Made by a program: the position numbers and the translations under genes. The notes under the pieces were generated by a model. It made no database searches. It was not told where the DNA came from and saw nothing but the letters and a program-made list of their open reading frames with translations. This document shows, piece by piece, positions 8,283 to 17,239 of a stretch of DNA of 64,000 nt (its first letter is position 1; each line of letters begins with the position of its first letter). The stretch is taken from assembly GCF_020886055.1 (NCBI RefSeq), contig NZ_AP025184.1, positions 992,001 through 1,056,000 of the forward strand, in the 5' to 3' direction. The stretch is from Flavobacterium ammoniigenes. GTDB lineage: Bacteria; Bacteroidota; Bacteroidia; Flavobacteriales; Flavobacteriaceae.

Positions 8283-8867
8283 ATGAAAGAAAGAAACGAA
8301 CTATATCCGGTATTTTTAAAACTGCATCAATTGAATGTGTTGATTGTGGGTGGCGGAAATGTCGGTTTAGAAAAGTTGTCTTTTATGTTGAAATCCAGTC
8401 CGAATGCCAATGTTGAGGTGGTAGCGCCTAGATTTCTTCCTGAATTGGAAGCCTTGGCTACCCAACATCCTTCGGTTAAGCTAACACCAAAGAAATTCAA
8501 TCGTTGGATGCTTCGCAAACGCCATATGGTAATTGCTTGTACCGACGATTTGAAGGTCAATAAAAGAGTATTTGATTTGTGTCGCAAGCGTCATTTGATT
8601 TGCAATATCGCCGATACGCCTCAGTTGTGTGATTATTACTTGGGAGGAATTGTCACTAAAGGAAATGTGAAAATTGCCATTTCAACCAATGGAAAATCGC
8701 CAACAACAGCCAAGCGATTGCGAGAGTTTTTTGAAGAAATTATTCCGGACGATATCAATACAATGGTTGAAAACCTGAATGAATATCGAAAAACTTTGAA
8801 AGGTAATTTTGAAGAAAAAGTGCAAAAGATGAATGAAATTACCGAATCGTTGAAAAACAAGAAATAG
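8283..8867 (+). CDS. Precorrin-2 dehydrogenase / sirohydrochlorin ferrochelatase (Met8/SirC-like)
   Basis: A 194-residue NAD-dependent enzyme of the Met8/CysG N-terminal family. The Rossmann motif VLIVGGGNVGLEK is at residues 19-31, and TKGNVKIAISTNGKSPTTAKRLRE near 123-146 is characteristic. It oxidises precorrin-2 to sirohydrochlorin and may insert iron to finish siroheme. It follows the SUMT gene on the same strand. Whether it has chelatase activity cannot be read from the sequence. Confidence 0.92.
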   Translation: MKERNELYPVFLKLHQLNVLIVGGGNVGLEKLSFMLKSSPNANVEVVAPRFLPELEALATQHPSVKLTPKKFNRWMLRKRHMVIACTDDLKVNKRVFDLCRKRHLICNIADTPQLCDYYLGGIVTKGNVKIAISTNGKSPTTAKRLREFFEEIIPDDINTMVENLNEYRKTLKGNFEEKVQKMNEITESLKNKK

Positions 8868-8969
8868 CAATTGAAGAGGAAAAGTGATTAATGTTACCAT
8901 CAGAAACTAAAATCATTCGTTCATTTGCATAAAATAAGAGAAGATAATTAAAGAATAAAATACAATAGC

Positions 8970-10022
8970 ATGATTAAAACAGACATACTTATAATTGGAG
9001 CAGGCCCAACAGGTTTATTTGCCGTATTCGAAGCGGGATTATTAAAATTAAAATGTCACGTTCTAGATGCTTTGCCTCAACCGGGCGGACAGCTTTCGGA
9101 ATTATACCCTAAAAAACCAATCTACGATATTCCAGGATTTCCTGAAGTATTAGCTGGAGATTTAGTGGATAATTTGATGGAACAAATCAAGCAATTCGAA
9201 CCAGGATTTACACTGGGTGAACGCGCTGAAACTATCGTAAAACAAGAAGACGGAACCTTCATCGTAACCTCTAATGCAGGAACACAATTTCACACACCCG
9301 TAGTAGCTATTGCAGGTGGTTTAGGAAGTTTTGAGCCTCGTAAACCGTTGATTGAAAACATCGAATTTTACGAAGATAAAGGCGTAAAATATTTCATCAA
9401 AAATCCAGAAGAATTCAGAAACAAAAGAGTGGTAATAGCAGGTGGAGGAGATTCAGCTTTGGATTGGAGTATTTTCTTGGCTGATGTAGCTTCAGAAGTC
9501 ACTTTGATTCACAGAAGAAACGAATTCAGAGGTGCTTTGGATTCAGTAGAAAAAGTACAAGAGTTGAAAAACGAAGGTAAAATCCGAATGATTACTCCTG
9601 CCGAAGTAGTAGGTATTAATGGAACTAACCATGTAGAATCTATTGTAATTGACGAAGACGGTGCGCAAAGAACCATCGAAACGGATTACTTTATTCCGCT
9701 TTTTGGTTTGACACCTAAATTAGGTCCAATTGCCGATTGGGGATTGGAAATCGAAAAAAATGCGATCAAAGTAAACAACTCCTTGGATTATCAAACGAAC
9801 ATTCCTGGAATTTTCGCCATTGGTGACGTAAATACTTATCCTGGTAAACTAAAATTGATTCTTTGTGGTTTCCACGAAGCCACTTTGATGTGTCAGGCCG
9901 CCTACCAAATCATCAATCCAGGAAAACGTTATGTATTGAAATACACCACCGTTTCAGGAGTTGATGGGTTTGACGGTACTCGTAAAGAAGCGCCAAAAGC
10001 AGTAGTAAAAGCAATTGTGTAA
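8970..10022 (+). CDS. Ferredoxin-NADP reductase, thioredoxin reductase-like type
   Basis: A 350-residue FAD/NAD(P)-binding protein. The FAD Rossmann motif LIIGAGPTGLFAVFEAG is at the N-terminus and PQPGGQLSELYPKKPIYDIPGFP follows; the NADPH-binding motif VVIAGGGDSALDW is near residues 155-167. It lacks the CxxC redox pair of thioredoxin reductase, as in YumC-type ferredoxin-NADP reductases. Its place after the siroheme genes suggests it keeps ferredoxin reduced for the sulfite reductase, which has no flavoprotein partner here. The electron-transfer link is inferred from context. Confidence 0.9.
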   Translation: MIKTDILIIGAGPTGLFAVFEAGLLKLKCHVLDALPQPGGQLSELYPKKPIYDIPGFPEVLAGDLVDNLMEQIKQFEPGFTLGERAETIVKQEDGTFIVTSNAGTQFHTPVVAIAGGLGSFEPRKPLIENIEFYEDKGVKYFIKNPEEFRNKRVVIAGGGDSALDWSIFLADVASEVTLIHRRNEFRGALDSVEKVQELKNEGKIRMITPAEVVGINGTNHVESIVIDEDGAQRTIETDYFIPLFGLTPKLGPIADWGLEIEKNAIKVNNSLDYQTNIPGIFAIGDVNTYPGKLKLILCGFHEATLMCQAAYQIINPGKRYVLKYTTVSGVDGFDGTRKEAPKAVVKAIV

Positions 10023-10036
10023 CTACTTTTGCATCA

Positions 10037-10083
10037 CAATACAAAGCGCTATAACTTTTAAGTTTTAGCGCTTTTTGTATTTT
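10037..10083 (+). terminator. Terminator after the ferredoxin-NADP reductase gene
   Basis: AAAGCGCTA at 10043-10051 pairs with TAGCGCTTT at 10066-10074. The stem extends outward through ATAC/GTAT and inward through AACTT/AAGTT. A short T-run follows, so this is a plausible Rho-independent terminator separating the sulfate genes from metH. Confidence 0.6.
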
Positions 10084-10154
10084 GGCTTCAGCTCAAACGC
10101 CATTTTTTTAAAAGGATCGTATCTAATATTTTTTTAAAGCAAAGGAATGGCGTA

Positions 10155-10267
10155 TTTTTGCCAAGATTTTTTCCTGCTGTACGCTCTATCTTTTATTCTG
10201 AAACCCAGAATAAAAGGATGCCGCTTCCATCAGGGCTAAAGGGCAAAAAGGGATTTTTTTGCCAAGA
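10155..10267. repeat. Dispersed intergenic repeat (copy A) flanked by a 12-bp direct repeat
   Basis: An 89-base block (10167-10255) contains a strong hairpin, CTTTTATTCT / AGAATAAAAG, inside outer segments CTGTACGCTCTATC and GATGCCGCTTCCATCAGGGC. The dodecamer TTTTTGCCAAGA occurs immediately on both sides (10155-10166 and 10256-10267), which looks like a target-site duplication. In reverse orientation the outer parts match copy D at 48727-48770 (for example 11 of 15 bases of GAGCGTACAGCAGGA). It sits in the metH leader region. Confidence 0.6.
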
Positions 10268-10319
10268 AATAAACAACACAACAGTTTGATTGAGTGCCTG
10301 TAAGGCCAAAATAATAAAT

Positions 10320-11306
10320 ATGTCAAAAATTCAAAAAGCCATACAAGAAAGAATCTTAGTCCTAGACGGCGCTATGGGAACCATGTTGCAACGCAATAAT
10401 TTCTCTGAAGAAGATTTTCGTGGCGAACGCTTTAAAGATTTTCCTCATCCGTTAAAAGGGAACAACGATTTACTTTCGATCACACAGCCCGATGCCGTAA
10501 AACAAGTGCACCGTTTGTATTTTCAAGCAGGAGCCGATATTGTAGAAACCAATACGTTTTCTGGAACCACTATCGGTATGGCCGATTATCATTTGGAAGA
10601 TTTGGTGTATGAGTTGAACTTTCAATCGGCAAAAATTGCTCGTGAAGTAGCCGACGAATTTACAGACCGTCCGCGATTTGTAGCGGGTTCTATCGGACCA
10701 ACCAATAGAACAGCCTCGATGTCACCAGACGTAAACGATCCGGGTTACCGCGCGGTTACTTTTGATGATTTGCGCGTGGCCTACAAACAACAAGTAGAAG
10801 CCTTGATTGATGGCGGTTGCGATGTATTATTAGTCGAAACCATTTTTGACACCTTGAATGCTAAAGCAGCCCTTTTCGCCATTGAAGAAGTAAAAGAAGA
10901 ACGCAAAATAGACATGCCTGTAATGGTGTCAGGAACCATTACCGATGCTTCAGGAAGAACACTTTCAGGTCAAACGGTAGAAGCTTTCCTAATTTCGATT
11001 TCCCACATTCCGTTATTGAGTGTAGGATTCAATTGTGCTTTAGGAGCCGACCAATTGAAACCGTATTTGAAACGTTTGTCTATGAATACGCAATTGAATA
11101 TTTCGGCACATCCTAATGCAGGTTTGCCTAACGCTTTTGGACATTACGATCAAACTCCCGAAGAAATGCAAGCTTTGATTCGAGAGTATTTGCAAGATAA
11201 TTTAATCAATATTATTGGAGGTTGTTGCGGCACAACTCCAGAGCACATCAAAGCCATTGCTGATGTAGCGAGAGAGTTCAAACCGAGAAACGTTGAATTA
11301 AACTAA
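10320..11306 (+). CDS. metH: Methionine synthase, homocysteine-binding module (split MetH, N-terminal part)
   Basis: A 328-residue homocysteine S-methyltransferase domain as a separate protein. The start is ILVLDGAMGTMLQ, and the zinc-binding cysteines are in GFNCALG and GGCCGTTPEH near the C-terminus. It corresponds to the first domain of cobalamin-dependent MetH and would transfer the methyl group to homocysteine together with the product of the next gene. The ATG at 10320 is used; an in-frame TTG at 10290 would add residues not expected in the family. No SAM-binding riboswitch was recognised upstream. Confidence 0.93.
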   Translation: MSKIQKAIQERILVLDGAMGTMLQRNNFSEEDFRGERFKDFPHPLKGNNDLLSITQPDAVKQVHRLYFQAGADIVETNTFSGTTIGMADYHLEDLVYELNFQSAKIAREVADEFTDRPRFVAGSIGPTNRTASMSPDVNDPGYRAVTFDDLRVAYKQQVEALIDGGCDVLLVETIFDTLNAKAALFAIEEVKEERKIDMPVMVSGTITDASGRTLSGQTVEAFLISISHIPLLSVGFNCALGADQLKPYLKRLSMNTQLNISAHPNAGLPNAFGHYDQTPEEMQALIREYLQDNLINIIGGCCGTTPEHIKAIADVAREFKPRNVELN

Positions 11307-11345
11307 ACCACGAAGGTTTTCAAAACCAATAGGTTGTTACACGAT

Positions 11346-14021
11346 ATGAGTACACACGAAACGAAATATTTACAATTATCCGGACTAGAGCCATTAATTA
11401 TCACCCCAGAAACTAATTTTGTGAATGTGGGAGAACGAACTAATGTGACTGGTTCCAGAAAATTCCTTCGATTAATCAAAGAAGAGCAATACGAAGAAGC
11501 TTTAGATATTGCTAGAAATCAGGTAGAAGGTGGTGCACAAATCATCGATGTCAACATGGATGAAGGAATGTTGGACGGGGTGTACGCCATGACCAAATTC
11601 TTAAACTTAATTGCTGCTGAACCAGACATTTCTCGTGTTCCTGTAATGATTGATAGCTCAAAATGGGAGATCATCGAAGCGGGATTAAAAGTGATTCAAG
11701 GAAAAGGGGTGGTGAATTCTATTTCGCTAAAAGAAGGTGAAGAAAAGTTCATTGAATACGCCAAAAAAATCAAACGTTACGGAGCTGCAGTAATTGTAAT
11801 GGCATTTGACGAAAAAGGTCAAGCTGATAATTACGAGCGACGTATCGAAATTTGTAAAAGAAGTTACGATGTATTAGTCGATAAAGTAGGTTTTCCTGCT
11901 CAAGACATAATTTTCGACCCGAATATTTTTCCAGTGGCTACCGGAATGGAAGAGCATAAATTGAATGCTTTGGACTTTTTCCGTGCGACCAAATGGATTA
12001 GAGAAAACTTACCGTATGCCCATATTTCGGGTGGGGTGAGTAATGTGTCTTTTTCGTTTAGAGGGAATGATAAAGTGCGCGAGGCTATGCACTCGGCATT
12101 CTTATACCATGCCATCAAAAACGGAATGACAATGGGAATCGTGAATCCTGAAATGTTAGAGATTTACGACGAAATTGATCCGGTTTTGTTAGAACATGTA
12201 GAAGACGTTTTGTTGAACAGAAGAGAAGATGCTACCGAGCGTTTATTGGATCTAGCAGAAAGCTTTAAAGGTGATTTCAAAGCCAATGAAAAAGCGATTG
12301 CGGAGTGGCGAAACGGTACGGTTCAAGAACGATTGACGCATTCATTAGTCAAAGGAATTGACGAATTTATAGAAATAGATGTAGAAGAAGCAAGACAAGC
12401 CGCTTCTAAACCTATTGAAGTCATCGAAATCAATTTGATGGCCGGAATGAATGTAGTAGGCGATTTATTCGGAAGCGGAAAAATGTTCTTGCCACAGGTA
12501 GTAAAATCAGCACGTGTAATGAAAAAAGCAGTGGCGTATTTATTGCCTTACATCGAAGCCGAAAAAGATGGTGTGTCGCAAAGTGCGGGTAAAGTTTTGA
12601 TGGCAACCGTAAAAGGAGATGTTCACGATATTGGGAAAAATATTGTTTCGGTCGTTTTGGCCTGTAACAATTATGAAATAGTTGATTTAGGTGTAATGGT
12701 AGCGCCAGAAAAAATCATCGCGGCCGCTATTGAGCACAATGTAGATATCATCGGATTGAGTGGTTTAATTACGCCTTCGCTTGACGAAATGGTCTATTTG
12801 GCTAAAGAATTGGACAAAATCAATGTGCAAATTCCAATTATGATTGGAGGAGCAACCACTTCTCGAGCGCATACCGCTGTGAAAATTGCACCACAATACA
12901 AAGCGACTGTAGTACACGTAAACGATGCTTCAAGAGCAGTAACTGTTGCTGGAAACTTATTGAATTCGGATACCAATGAAAAATACACCCAAGACATTCG
13001 TACCGAATACGATGCGCTTCGTGAAGGCTATTTGAATCGAAGTAGAGATAAAAATTTCCTAACGATTGAGCAGGCAAGAGTTAATAAACTAAAACTAGAT
13101 TGGAATACCTACACCCCAGCCCAACCGAATTTCATTGGTACAAAAACTGTGGATGTAGCGATTGCCGATTTAGTCGACTATATTGATTGGACGCCGTTTT
13201 TCAATTCTTGGGAATTGTACGGAAAATATCCAGCGATATTAACTGATGAGGTAGTTGGAGAACAAGCCACTTCTTTATTTGCTGATGCGCAACAAATGTT
13301 GCACCAGTTAATTCAAGAAAATTGGTTAACGGCCAAAGGTATTGTAGGAATTTTTCCAGCGAATACCATCAACGACGACGATATTCTGTTGACAACAGAC
13401 AACGGACAACCGATCACTTTTTTAACTTTACGTCAACAATCTCAAAAAACCGCTGGAGCGCCTAACATCGCTTTAGCCGATTTTATTGCGCCAAAAGATT
13501 CAGGAGTGCAAGATTATATGGGTTGTTTTTGCGTCACCACCGGTTTTGGAGTAGAAGAAAAAGCCAAAGCTTTTGAAAAAGACTTGGACGATTACAATTC
13601 GATTTTAGTGAAAGCTTTAGGTGATCGTTTGGCCGAAGCCTTTGCGGAATATTTGCATTTGCAAGTGCGAAAAGAAATTTGGGGATATGCTTCTGATGAG
13701 AATTTATCGAATCAGGATTTAATTGCTGAAAATTATAAAGGAATTCGTCCGGCACCAGGATATCCTGCTTGTCCAGACCATTTAGAAAAACCAACGATTT
13801 GGAAACTCTTAGAAGTTGAACAAAAAATAGGTGTAACTTTGACCGAAAGTATGGCTATGTGGCCAGCGTCGTCAGTGTCCGGTTACTATTTTGCCAATCC
13901 AGAAAGTAAGTATTTTGGTTTGGGTAAAATCAAACAAGACCAAGTAGAAGATTATTCGAAACGAAGAAACACCACCATGGAGCAAGCACAAAAATGGTTG
14001 GCTCCTAATATTGCAGATTAA
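11346..14021 (+). CDS. metH: Methionine synthase, folate/B12/activation modules (split MetH, C-terminal part)
   Basis: An 891-residue protein with the remaining three MetH modules in order: pterin-binding ([16 protein letters not shown] near the N-terminus), cobalamin-binding (DVHDIGKN with the cobalt-ligating His, then [13 protein letters not shown] and [13 protein letters not shown]) and the SAM-binding reactivation domain ([12 protein letters not shown]). It follows the homocysteine module after 39 bases on the same strand. The ATG at 11346 is preferred to an upstream TTG at 11334. The pair makes one complete cobalamin-dependent methionine synthase. Confidence 0.95.
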   Translation: MSTHETKYLQLSGLEPLIITPETNFVNVGERTNVTGSRKFLRLIKEEQYEEALDIARNQVEGGAQIIDVNMDEGMLDGVYAMTKFLNLIAAEPDISRVPVMIDSSKWEIIEAGLKVIQGKGVVNSISLKEGEEKFIEYAKKIKRYGAAVIVMAFDEKGQADNYERRIEICKRSYDVLVDKVGFPAQDIIFDPNIFPVATGMEEHKLNALDFFRATKWIRENLPYAHISGGVSNVSFSFRGNDKVREAMHSAFLYHAIKNGMTMGIVNPEMLEIYDEIDPVLLEHVEDVLLNRREDATERLLDLAESFKGDFKANEKAIAEWRNGTVQERLTHSLVKGIDEFIEIDVEEARQAASKPIEVIEINLMAGMNVVGDLFGSGKMFLPQVVKSARVMKKAVAYLLPYIEAEKDGVSQSAGKVLMATVKGDVHDIGKNIVSVVLACNNYEIVDLGVMVAPEKIIAAAIEHNVDIIGLSGLITPSLDEMVYLAKELDKINVQIPIMIGGATTSRAHTAVKIAPQYKATVVHVNDASRAVTVAGNLLNSDTNEKYTQDIRTEYDALREGYLNRSRDKNFLTIEQARVNKLKLDWNTYTPAQPNFIGTKTVDVAIADLVDYIDWTPFFNSWELYGKYPAILTDEVVGEQATSLFADAQQMLHQLIQENWLTAKGIVGIFPANTINDDDILLTTDNGQPITFLTLRQQSQKTAGAPNIALADFIAPKDSGVQDYMGCFCVTTGFGVEEKAKAFEKDLDDYNSILVKALGDRLAEAFAEYLHLQVRKEIWGYASDENLSNQDLIAENYKGIRPAPGYPACPDHLEKPTIWKLLEVEQKIGVTLTESMAMWPASSVSGYYFANPESKYFGLGKIKQDQVEDYSKRRNTTMEQAQKWLAPNIAD

Positions 14022-14025
14022 TACA

Positions 14026-14059
14026 GTTGTCGGTTTATTTTGTAAATAAAACCGACAAC
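14026..14059. repeat. Hairpin between metH and metF
   Basis: GTTGTCGGTTTATTT and AATAAAACCGACAAC form a nearly perfect 15-bp stem with a four-base loop. There is no T-run after it, so it is not a normal terminator. It may act in mRNA processing or stability between the two genes. Confidence 0.55.
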
Positions 14060-14072
14060 CAACAATGATACT

Positions 14073-15029
14073 ATGAAAGTAACAGACCATATAGCAGCAG
14101 CCAAAGGGGAAACTTTATTCTCATTTGAAATTGTACCGCCTACTAAAGGGACAAGTATTCAGGAATTATATGATAATATAGATCCGTTAATGGAATTCAA
14201 ACCGCCATTTATTGATGTAACTACTTCGCGCGAGGAGTATATTTATGTGAATAAAGGCAACGGTTTATTGGAAAAAAAATTAACTAGAATGCGTCCAGGA
14301 ACTTTAGGAATTTGTGCTTCTATAAAACATAAATACCATGTGGATACAGTGCCTCACGTATTGTGTGGTGGATTTACCAAAGAAGAAACCGAATACCTTT
14401 TGGTAGATTGTCATTATTTGGGAATTGATAATGTTATGGCCTTGCGTGGCGATGCCATGAAAGACGAACAATCGTTTATTCCTAAAGAAGGTGGAAACCA
14501 TTATGCAGCTGATTTGGTGAGTCAAATTCACCAGTTGAATCAAGGGAATTATTTACACGGTTTGAAAGATATCGAACACAAATCGGATTTTTGTATTGGA
14601 GTAGCGGGCTATCCAGAAAAGCATTTGGAATCGCCGTCGTTAACTTCTGATTTGAAACGATTGAAAGAAAAAGTAGATGCCGGTGCTGATTATGTGGTAA
14701 CTCAAATGTTTTTTGACAATGCTAAATTTTTTGAATTTGTGGCCAAAGCAAGAGAAATTGGAATTAATGTTCCTATTATTCCAGGAATTAAACCAATTGC
14801 GGTACATAGACATTTGCAAATCCTACCTCAAATCTTTAGAATAGATTTACCAGAAGATTTAATCAATGCGGTGGAAAAATGTAAAACACCAGCGGATATC
14901 CGTCAAGTGGGAGTAGAATGGGCGATCCAACAGTCGTTGGAATTGAAAGCAGCAGGAGTGCCGTTTTTACATTATTATTCTATGGGTAAATCAGAAAACA
15001 TCCGACAAATAGCAAGTAAAGTTTTTTAA
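14073..15029 (+). CDS. metF: 5,10-methylenetetrahydrofolate reductase
   Basis: A 318-residue TIM-barrel flavoprotein that makes 5-methyl-tetrahydrofolate, the methyl donor of MetH. Typical segments are SFEIVPPTKG near residue 17, DNVMALRGDA near 124 and DAGADYVVTQMFFDN near 206-220, followed by PIIPGIKPI. It follows the split metH genes on the same strand, so folate supply and methyl transfer are encoded together. The ATG at 14073 fits the family start. Confidence 0.95.
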   Translation: MKVTDHIAAAKGETLFSFEIVPPTKGTSIQELYDNIDPLMEFKPPFIDVTTSREEYIYVNKGNGLLEKKLTRMRPGTLGICASIKHKYHVDTVPHVLCGGFTKEETEYLLVDCHYLGIDNVMALRGDAMKDEQSFIPKEGGNHYAADLVSQIHQLNQGNYLHGLKDIEHKSDFCIGVAGYPEKHLESPSLTSDLKRLKEKVDAGADYVVTQMFFDNAKFFEFVAKAREIGINVPIIPGIKPIAVHRHLQILPQIFRIDLPEDLINAVEKCKTPADIRQVGVEWAIQQSLELKAAGVPFLHYYSMGKSENIRQIASKVF

Positions 15030-15044
15030 TTAAAACAACACATA

Positions 15045-15078
15045 AAAAAAATCCAGTACCTAAAGACTGGATTTTTTA
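15045..15078. terminator. Bidirectional terminator between metF and gldA
   Basis: ATCCAGT (15051-15057) pairs with ACTGGAT (15066-15072). The stem has an A-run on its left and a T-run on its right, so it can end transcription from either side of this convergent pair. Confidence 0.75.
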
Positions 15079-15972
15079 TTTAGTAACTTCTCGAAATACC
15101 GTTTCAAGATTTTTATTTTTTTGATTCAGCTGTAACGTTTTTAGTCCATTGGCGGTAGCAAAATCAAAAACAACCGGGCGCATGTCTTTGTCAGTTGCAA
15201 AAGTCAATTCCCAAATGGCGCCATCAATATTGGAATAAGAACTTATATTTTCGATAGTGGCTATTTGAGTTTCGTTTACTTCTTGATCAAACTCCACTCC
15301 GATAATTTGGGTAGCCGACTCGCTAATGAGTTTTTCTAATTGTTTATCAGCTACAATTTTTCCTTTGTCAATAATTATAACGCGGTCGCAAATCGCTTCT
15401 ACTTCTTGCATGATATGTGTAGAAAGGAAAACAGTTTTGTCTTTACCAGCATTTTTTATCACATTTCGAATTTCTACTAATTGATTGGGATCCAAACCTG
15501 TGGTGGGTTCGTCCAAAATCAAAACGTCAGGATTGTGCAATAAAGCATTGGCTAAACCCACACGCTGGCGATACCCTTTGGACAATTGACCAATTTTTTT
15601 GTGACTTTCAGTAGTCAGTCCGGTCAATTGAATCACTTCTTCAATTTGGGATTGGGCTACCTTATACACATCGGCATTGAAGGCTAAATATTCCCGAACG
15701 TACAAATCCAAATACAACGGATTGTGTTCTGGCAAATAGCCAATTGAAAGTTGGACGTCCTTTTGTTGGGAATTCACATCAAAACCATTGACTTTAGCAC
15801 TGCCTTCGTCAGCGGTCAAATAAGTCGTTAGAATTTTCATCAAAGTCGATTTTCCAGCTCCGTTTGGACCAAGAAAACCCACAATTTCGCCCTTGTTAAT
15901 GGTAAAAGAAATTGCATCAAGTGCTTTTTGTGTTCCGTAACTTTTAGATATATTATGAATGGCTATTGACAT
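15076..15972 (-). CDS. gldA: Gliding motility ABC transporter ATPase GldA
   Basis: A 298-residue ABC ATPase. Walker A GPNGAGKST is at 35-43, the signature LSKGYRQ near 130 and Walker B VLILDEPTTGLD near 150-161. The order and wording of the N-terminus (MSIAIHNISKSYG) and the C-terminal region match GldA of flavobacterial gliding machinery, which works with the permease GldF and with GldG; those genes are not in this window. The start at 15972 is chosen because the 25 residues upstream do not look like an ABC domain. A generic ABC-2 ATPase is the alternative. Confidence 0.85.
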   Translation of the reverse strand: MSIAIHNISKSYGTQKALDAISFTINKGEIVGFLGPNGAGKSTLMKILTTYLTADEGSAKVNGFDVNSQQKDVQLSIGYLPEHNPLYLDLYVREYLAFNADVYKVAQSQIEEVIQLTGLTTESHKKIGQLSKGYRQRVGLANALLHNPDVLILDEPTTGLDPNQLVEIRNVIKNAGKDKTVFLSTHIMQEVEAICDRVIIIDKGKIVADKQLEKLISESATQIIGVEFDQEVNETQIATIENISSYSNIDGAIWELTFATDKDMRPVVFDFATANGLKTLQLNQKNKNLETVFREVTK

Positions 15973-16160
15973 GGTGTTGTATTTGCTACAAAAGTAAACA
16001 GAAAAAGCAATTAATTGTTGTTGCAACCGATTTGAATTTTGATGCAATTTTCAAATTCTTAAAAAACAGGGAATAAATAAACGTTTATTTAATCAATAGT
16101 TAAATAATAGTGTGTTTAACAAAGAATTTCGTTTTTGTTGTATAAAAGCATTGGTTTTTC

Positions 16161-16191
16161 TTGGAGGAGATGAAATAAATGCTAATATTTG
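16161..16191 (+). promoter_or_regulatory. Promoter of the pheA leader
   Basis: A TTG at 16161-16163 lies 23 bases before AATATTTG (16184-16191), close to the Bacteroidota TTTG/TAnnTTTG pattern. Transcription would begin near 16197, about 25 bases before the leader peptide start. The imperfect -7 (AA for TA) makes this moderate. Confidence 0.45.
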
Positions 16192-16221
16192 CACCGTAAT
16201 TATTTACAAAACAAGCAGGCA

Positions 16222-16278
16222 ATGTGTAATAACCGTTTTTATTTTAGCAATACTTATTACTTCTTTTTTAAGAAGTAA
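16222..16278 (+). CDS. Phe/Tyr-rich leader peptide of the aromatic amino acid operon
   Basis: An 18-codon ORF, ATG to TAA, reads MCNNRFYFSNTYYFFFKK. Eight of 18 residues are aromatic (five Phe, three Tyr), with YYFFF just before the end. It lies 88 bases upstream of pheA, and its last codons form the left and right arms of hairpin 1:2 of the attenuator described separately. Ribosome stalling on Tyr or Phe codons would report shortage of exactly the end products of the operon. A 62-codon ORF overlapping in another frame is less convincing. The call rests on composition, position and RNA folding. Confidence 0.85.
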   Translation: MCNNRFYFSNTYYFFFKK

Positions 16279-16359
16279 GGATTGTTATAGGGTTATTTGA
16301 AAAATTAAAAAGCAAATTAAAACAATATACAATCCTGATGAAAATCAGGATTTTTTTTT
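16257..16359 (+). promoter_or_regulatory. Transcription attenuator upstream of pheA
   Basis: Segment 1 TTACTTCTT (16257-16265) pairs with segment 2 AAGAAGTAA (16270-16278). Segment 2 continues as AGGATTGT-T-ATA (16278-16289), which can pair with TATACAATCCT (16326-16336) as antiterminator. That region overlaps AATCCTGAT (16331-16339), which pairs with ATCAGGATT (16344-16352) across a GAAA tetraloop and runs into eight or more T. The terminator ends seven bases before pheA. The antiterminator and terminator exclude each other, as in trp/phe attenuators of Proteobacteria. Confidence 0.85.
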
Positions 16360-16365
16360 GAATTT

Positions 16366-17193
16366 ATGGCAACAAAAATTGCAATACAAGGAATACAAGG
16401 TTCATTCCATCATCAAGTGGCTCAGGAGTACTTCGGGAAAGAGGTGGCTGTGGATGAATGTTTGTCTTTTGAAGAATTGGTGTCGAGCCTATTGTCTGGA
16501 GAATCAGATCAGGCGGTAATGGCTATCGAAAATTCGATCGCAGGCCCTATTATTCCGAATTATGCTTTGATTGACAAGAATAATTTGCACATTATTGGCG
16601 AACATTATTTGGATATTCAACAGAATTTAATGGCTTTGAAAGGTCAGACGATTCAAGATATTGAAGAGGTGCATTCGCATCCAATGGCTTTGCTGCAATG
16701 TATGGAGTTTTTGAAACAGTATCCACATATTAAAATTGTGGAAGACAAAGACACTGCAGAAACGGCGCGAAGAATTCACGAAAAGCAATTGAAAGGCATT
16801 GCAGCTATTGCCAGTAAAGTGGCTGCTGAAATGTATGATTTAGAAATTTTGGCACCGGAGATTCAGACGATTAATAATAACATGACCCGTTTTGTAATTA
16901 TTGATAAGAAGCAATCGGTTTTGTCAACTAATGAAATTAATAGAGCGTCGATTAAATTCGAATTGGATCACAAACGTGGCAGTTTAGCAGCCGTGCTGAA
17001 TGTTATGAGCGATTGCAAATTGAATTTAACCAAAATCCAGTCGTTACCCAAAATCGAAACTCCTTGGAAATATTCGTTTTTTGTGGATGTGACCTTTGAG
17101 AAATATGAAGATTATGCCAAAGCAAAAGCCTTGATAGATATTATGGCGGAGTATTTCAAAGTTTTGGGAGAGTACAAAAATGCAAAACCCTAA
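16366..17193 (+). CDS. pheA: Prephenate dehydratase
   Basis: A 275-residue enzyme converting prephenate to phenylpyruvate. The N-terminal AIQGIQGSFHHQVAQEYF and the catalytic-region NNMTRFVII (TRF motif) are typical. Residues from about 188 form an ACT domain (ASIKFELDHKRGSLAAVLNVM), the usual site of Phe feedback control. It is the monofunctional form; chorismate mutase is fused to the DAHP synthase three genes downstream. It is the first gene after the attenuator. Confidence 0.94.
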   Translation: MATKIAIQGIQGSFHHQVAQEYFGKEVAVDECLSFEELVSSLLSGESDQAVMAIENSIAGPIIPNYALIDKNNLHIIGEHYLDIQQNLMALKGQTIQDIEEVHSHPMALLQCMEFLKQYPHIKIVEDKDTAETARRIHEKQLKGIAAIASKVAAEMYDLEILAPEIQTINNNMTRFVIIDKKQSVLSTNEINRASIKFELDHKRGSLAAVLNVMSDCKLNLTKIQSLPKIETPWKYSFFVDVTFEKYEDYAKAKALIDIMAEYFKVLGEYKNAKP

Positions 17194-17239
17194 GAAGTAA
17201 AATACCTTTACGAAAGTAAATTAAGATAGTAGAACCAAC

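Noticed and set aside
10084..10319. SAM or cobalamin riboswitch before metH
   Set aside because: The region contains repeat copy A and its flanks, but I could not find a conserved SAM or B12 riboswitch core.
16112..16300. 62-residue ORF upstream of pheA (GTG start)
   Set aside because: It has no family resemblance, uses a poor start and overlaps the 18-codon aromatic leader in another frame. The leader, promoter and fold explain the region better.
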